64,000 bases of DNA from Echiichthys vipera (taxonomy: Eukaryota; Chordata; Actinopteri; Perciformes; Trachinidae), in NCBI GenBank assembly GCA_963691815.1, contig OY829657.1, positions 15,342,880 through 15,406,879 on the forward strand. The letters are read 5' to 3'. Numbering within the stretch: the stretch's first letter is position 1; every line of letters starts with the position of its first letter. A model generated the notes under the pieces. The model was not told the origin of the DNA. It saw nothing but the letters and a program-made list of their open reading frames with translations, and did no database searches. The position numbers and the translations under genes were made by a program. Of this stretch, positions 63,201 to 64,000 are shown one piece after another.

Positions 63201-64000
63201 AATCATGATAGACCCCACTGTGATTCCTCCTAAAGGATAAACTGTTTTTGTTCTCCACAGTGCACAACAGCAGCCATGGAGTGCATGAGACAATACATAA
63301 GTGAACTCCTGGACTTCATTGCAGATATGCACACCCTAACCAAACTTAAAGTAAGTCCCGTTCTTCATGCAAGAGCCACGACTCACATAGTATCTTATTA
63401 TTTGTAGAGGTTTTTCTTCTAACCCTAATGCATATTTTGCCTATTTATTCAGCCTTATATTTTCCTTCTGTTCCTCAGAGCCATATGAAGGCTTGCTGTC
63501 AGCCGCTGCACGAGGACACTTTTGGGGGGAACCTGAAAGTAGGCTTGGCTCAAGTCGCCGCCATGGAGATCAGCAAAGGCAATCACCGTGATAACAAAGC
63601 TGTAGTCCGCTATCTTCCCTGGCTTTATCATCCACCATCCACCATGCAGCAAGGGTAAGAATGACAATACTAGACTAGACAGGTGTGTTGTGATTTGAGG
63701 GCAGAAATGTCAAAACCTAGAAGAAAAATCTTCATGACTAGATAACACCAGAGATGATTGACAATTTATGTATTTTTATATAATATGGGCAAACCAACAT
63801 GAATGTTAGCAAGAATGACTGATGGTGAAATATTCAGTAAAATCCTGAGAAGTATGAAAATTAAATTGTATAGAATATGTTGTGGACTGATTTGTAAAAC
63901 TGAATGTTTCTTCTTTGCAGGCCAAAAGAGTTCATTGAGTGTGTGTCCCACATTCGTCAGCTGTCCTGGCTACTTCTGGGCTCCCTGACACACTGTGCCC
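33127..64000 (+). CDS. unc79: UNC79, NALCN channel complex subunit (5' complete, 3' end outside window)
   Basis: Forty-six coding exons were traced with matching phases, giving about 2,460 codons before the window ends inside exon 46. Translation begins MSTKAEQFASKIRYLQEYHN and stays recognisable as UNC79 throughout. UNC79 is a very large, mostly alpha-helical cytoplasmic scaffold. With UNC80 and FAM155A it associates with the sodium-leak channel NALCN at the neuronal plasma membrane and sets resting excitability; it has no known catalytic site. Recognisable regions are a Cys-rich segment in exons 9-12, SPF repeats in exon 18, a variable acidic region in exon 32 and highly conserved C-terminal helices. 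The start has G at -3. Btbd7 and cox8 lie upstream. Exon lists are in the following part-entries. Cassette exons 27 and 31 are included in the codon count. Confidence 0.97.
33189..33203. repeat. Homopolymer G run
   Basis: Fifteen consecutive G, 40 bp downstream of the unc79 exon 1 donor. G-rich sequence close to a donor may influence its use. Confidence 0.9.
34200..34440 (-). mobile_element. Candidate tRNA-derived SINE remnant
   Basis: On the minus strand a B-box-like AGTTCAAGTCCC (34317-34306) matches the tRNA promoter consensus GGTTCRANYCC except at one or two bases. About 70 bp upstream lies TAGCAGCGAGG (34397-34387), which resembles an A box. The order and strand fit a pol III tRNA-derived SINE head. 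The larger than usual A-B spacing and lack of an identified family keep confidence low. It lies in unc79 intron 1. Confidence 0.35.
35568..36337 (-). pseudogene. Frameshifted Tc1-like transposase
   Basis: Reading leftward, the DNA-binding half, the middle (WSDETKIE) and the C-terminal half (QHDNDPKHTS, NPTEHLWMDLK) are each recognisable but sit in separate frames, with a stop between the first two. No single reading frame spans the protein, so it is not expected to be functional. The unc79 transcript runs antisense to it. Confidence 0.9.
36687..36707. repeat. Microsatellite (TA)n inside the Tc1 element
   Basis: About ten TA units near the right end of the transposon, between the transposase and the right inverted repeat. 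Confidence 0.9.
40958..42210 (+). other. unc79: unc79 intron 6 with (CAA)n
   Basis: 1.25 kb intron between exons 6 and 7. It holds a 67-bp (CAA)n run at 41231-41297. A 123-codon open frame at 41484-41855 has no recognisable product and AT-rich composition, and is treated as chance. Confidence 0.7.
41231..41297. repeat. Microsatellite (CAA)n
   Basis: About 22 perfect CAA units in unc79 intron 6, the longest trinucleotide array in the window. Confidence 0.97.
42536..43423 (+). other. unc79: unc79 intron 8
   Basis: 0.9 kb. The middle (about 42700-43110) is more GC-rich and complex than its flanks and contains no repeat, so a conserved noncoding element is possible. No exon recognised. Confidence 0.4.
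44414..45649 (+). other. unc79: unc79 intron 11 with CTCF-like motif
   Basis: 1.2 kb following microexon 11. The motif CCAGCAGGGAGCA (minus strand of about 44883-44895) matches the CTCF core with one mismatch. A complex GC-richer block surrounds it (44830-45080). No exon recognised. Confidence 0.4.
45650..53445 (+). CDS. unc79: unc79 exons 12-26 (central region)
   Basis: Exons: 45650-45879, 46109-46280, 46437-46667, 46963-47153, 47955-48078, 48619-48759, 49288-49503, 49664-49891, 50307-50448, 50790-50869, 50967-51115, 51230-51387, 52658-52839, 52930-53131, 53263-53445. Exon 12 encodes a Cys/His-rich stretch (CFSAGCCGRHGNR, YCKRCHVNHH) that looks like a metal-binding module. Exon 18 encodes serine-proline-phenylalanine repeats (SPFPSPFRSPFRSP). 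Exon 20 is the least conserved piece here (acidic, Asn/Asp-rich). The rest is helical and very close to the mammalian protein as I remember it. Confidence 0.94.
48086..48106. repeat. Microsatellite (CA)n immediately after unc79 exon 16 donor
   Basis: The repeat starts seven bases after the exon 16 end (48078), directly behind the donor GTAAGC. CA runs at donors can bind hnRNP L; effect here is inference. Confidence 0.9.
49958..49983. repeat. Short (GTAT)n tract in unc79 intron 19
   Basis: TACG/TATG units in tandem, 66 bp after the exon 19 donor. Confidence 0.85.
51179..51208. repeat. Microsatellite (TG)15 just upstream of unc79 exon 23
   Basis: The TG run ends 21 bases before the exon 23 acceptor (51228-51229), so it occupies the region of the branch point and polypyrimidine tract. 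Confidence 0.95.
51388..52657 (+). other. unc79: unc79 intron 23
   Basis: 1.27 kb, AT-rich in its second half. No exon or mobile element recognised. A CTCF-like half match (CACCTGCTGGTC) occurs near 51969. Confidence 0.55.
54046..54114 (+). CDS. unc79: unc79 exon 27, in-frame cassette exon (69 nt)
   Basis: Acceptor TTTTAG and donor GTAAAT flank 69 nt, phase 1 at both ends, encoding LRLTRQEHSAPTLGDMIEKV followed by LP. Exon 26 also joins exon 28 directly in the same phase, giving IRQTPSPEDD, which matches the common mammalian form as I recall it (IRQQSPENDN). Both including and skipping it keeps the frame, so it is a natural alternative exon. Confidence 0.75.
54508..55472 (+). CDS. unc79: unc79 exons 28-30, with alternative acceptor of exon 28
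   Basis: Exons: 54556-54845, 54980-55162, 55310-55472. Exon 28 has a second acceptor (TCTGCAG) 48 nt upstream at 54508. The extra 16 codons are open in the frame used after exon 27 (RFLPHFNPDASAPLVG). The proximal acceptor (CTTGTAG) gives the mammal-like product. The segment encodes highly conserved helices (KFMAKDKSSAEADI, NTVKRHLYVLLGYDQQEGCF, LRHYFQQPPRCSLW). Confidence 0.85.
55016..55028 (-). promoter_or_regulatory. CTCF-like motif in unc79 exon 29
   Basis: Minus strand reads CCACCAGGGGGAG, one mismatch from the CTCF core. It overlaps codons for LLPLVV. Confidence 0.35.
55737..55886 (+). CDS. unc79: unc79 exon 31, in-frame cassette exon (150 nt)
   Basis: 150 nt, phase 1 at both ends (acceptor ACTTAG, donor GTAAGA), encoding 50 residues including EEDSVFDESDVHDTPTGAAN and FFARLKRIGGSK. 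Exon 30 can join exon 32 directly in frame (EKEKG then EIELSEYRE), which is the short form. Acidic start and basic end suggest a regulatory insert. Confidence 0.8.
56003..57250 (+). CDS. unc79: unc79 exon 32, large variable-region exon
   Basis: 1,248 nt, the largest exon, phase 1 in and out, donor GTAAGA. It encodes a mostly disordered region with conserved islands (HCVREESTRKKRLQ, HRRKSCIDRCDMQ, PVIPEVRLSCMETFE, SDSDSLVFEPLPPLRIVESD, PMTLKQKRDLLRKTP) and a long acidic run (about 57016-57118, mostly Glu/Asp). It ends in EFKIQIVPRQRKQRKIAVSA, which is very conserved. Many SxxE/D sites fit casein kinase-type phosphorylation (inference). Confidence 0.92.
56205..56218 (-). promoter_or_regulatory. 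CTCF-like motif in unc79 exon 32
   Basis: Minus strand CCACAGGGGGCGCC, close to the CTCF core but one base short. Confidence 0.3.
57251..58576 (+). other. unc79: unc79 intron 32
   Basis: 1.3 kb of AT-rich sequence with no repeats of note and no exon recognised. Confidence 0.6.
58577..64000 (+). CDS. unc79: unc79 exons 33-46 (C-terminal part, cut by window end)
   Basis: Exons: 58577-58678, 59094-59210, 59404-59506, 59598-59738, 59868-59906, 60024-60136, 60386-60471, 60886-61059, 61478-61588, 62857-62961, 63062-63139, 63261-63350, 63479-63654, and 63921 onward. Exon 37 is a 39-nt microexon. Recognisable stretches include AKRGSLGALTMSQLMKRQLE, VSMFVPAPEEF, VAGVAKQFLRCMFHQLAPNG and RYLPWLYHPPSTMQQG. 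Between exons 40 (ending PLK) and 41 (starting SLLEPF) the mammalian protein as I recall has about 23 more residues; no matching exon was found in 61060-61477. The stop codon is beyond 64000. Confidence 0.93.
60910..60923 (+). promoter_or_regulatory. Perfect CTCF core motif in unc79 exon 40
   Basis: CCAGCAGGGGGCAC matches every position of CCASYAGRKGGCRS. It encodes part of LPAGGTM, conserved in the protein, so the match could be forced by codon choice. Confidence 0.5.
61589..62856 (+). other. unc79: unc79 intron 41
   Basis: 1.27 kb. The 3' part (about 62390-62770) is GC-richer and complex. Open frames here (61853-62284 and the minus-strand 62373-62735) show no recognisable product and no consistent splice pattern. 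Confidence 0.55.

Noticed and set aside
1..64000. CRISPR arrays, operons, riboswitches, tRNA or rRNA genes, viral genes
   Set aside because: None seen; the tandem repeats are microsatellites, and the spliced gene structure is that of an animal nuclear genome.

Overview
The window is a gene-dense piece of a ray-finned (teleost) fish nuclear genome. Genes are split into many short exons with GT/AG introns. Introns are small by vertebrate standards, (TG)n/(CA)n microsatellites are abundant, GCTAACGTTAGC-type palindromes sit near a promoter, and a Tc1/mariner DNA transposon is present. I see no operon, CRISPR array or bacterial signal.

Five genes were recognised from spliced translations, in the order itpk1(-), ubr7(+), btbd7(-), cox8(+), unc79(+). 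The same order and orientation occur, from memory, on human chromosome 14q32 (ITPK1 / UBR7 / BTBD7 / COX8C / UNC79), minus MOAP1 and GON7, which I could not find. Layout: 82-176, the first coding exon of itpk1, the rest lying left of the window; 177-4470, an intergenic stretch with diverged repeats; 4471-7994, complete ubr7 (11 coding exons, 404 aa); 8081-11012, mostly the probable btbd7 3' UTR, tail to tail with ubr7; 11013-22226, complete btbd7 coding sequence (10 coding exons, 1,117 aa), with noncoding 5' exons reaching to about 28.3 kb; 28.4-31.0 kb, an intergenic stretch with a foldback repeat and a CTCF-like site; 31075-31973, complete two-exon cox8 (74 aa); 33127-64000, unc79 from its start codon through 46 recognisable coding exons (about 2,460 codons), with the last part beyond the right edge.

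The exon chains were read by hand. Every junction keeps frame and phase, and the summed lengths are multiples of three for the complete genes, which is strong internal support. The proteins have unrelated jobs: inositol phosphate kinase, UBR-box/PHD ubiquitin ligase, BTB-BACK protein of epithelial branching, cytochrome c oxidase subunit VIII, and a NALCN sodium-leak channel auxiliary subunit. The block is conserved synteny, not a functional pathway.

I found no convincing previously undescribed system. The most informative signals are transcript-level: two in-frame cassette exons and a 48-nt tandem acceptor in unc79, microexons, and TG/CA repeats lying almost on unc79 splice sites. Others are CTCF-like motifs inside unc79 coding exons, an intact-ended but frame-broken Tc1 element, and a palindromic foldback repeat.
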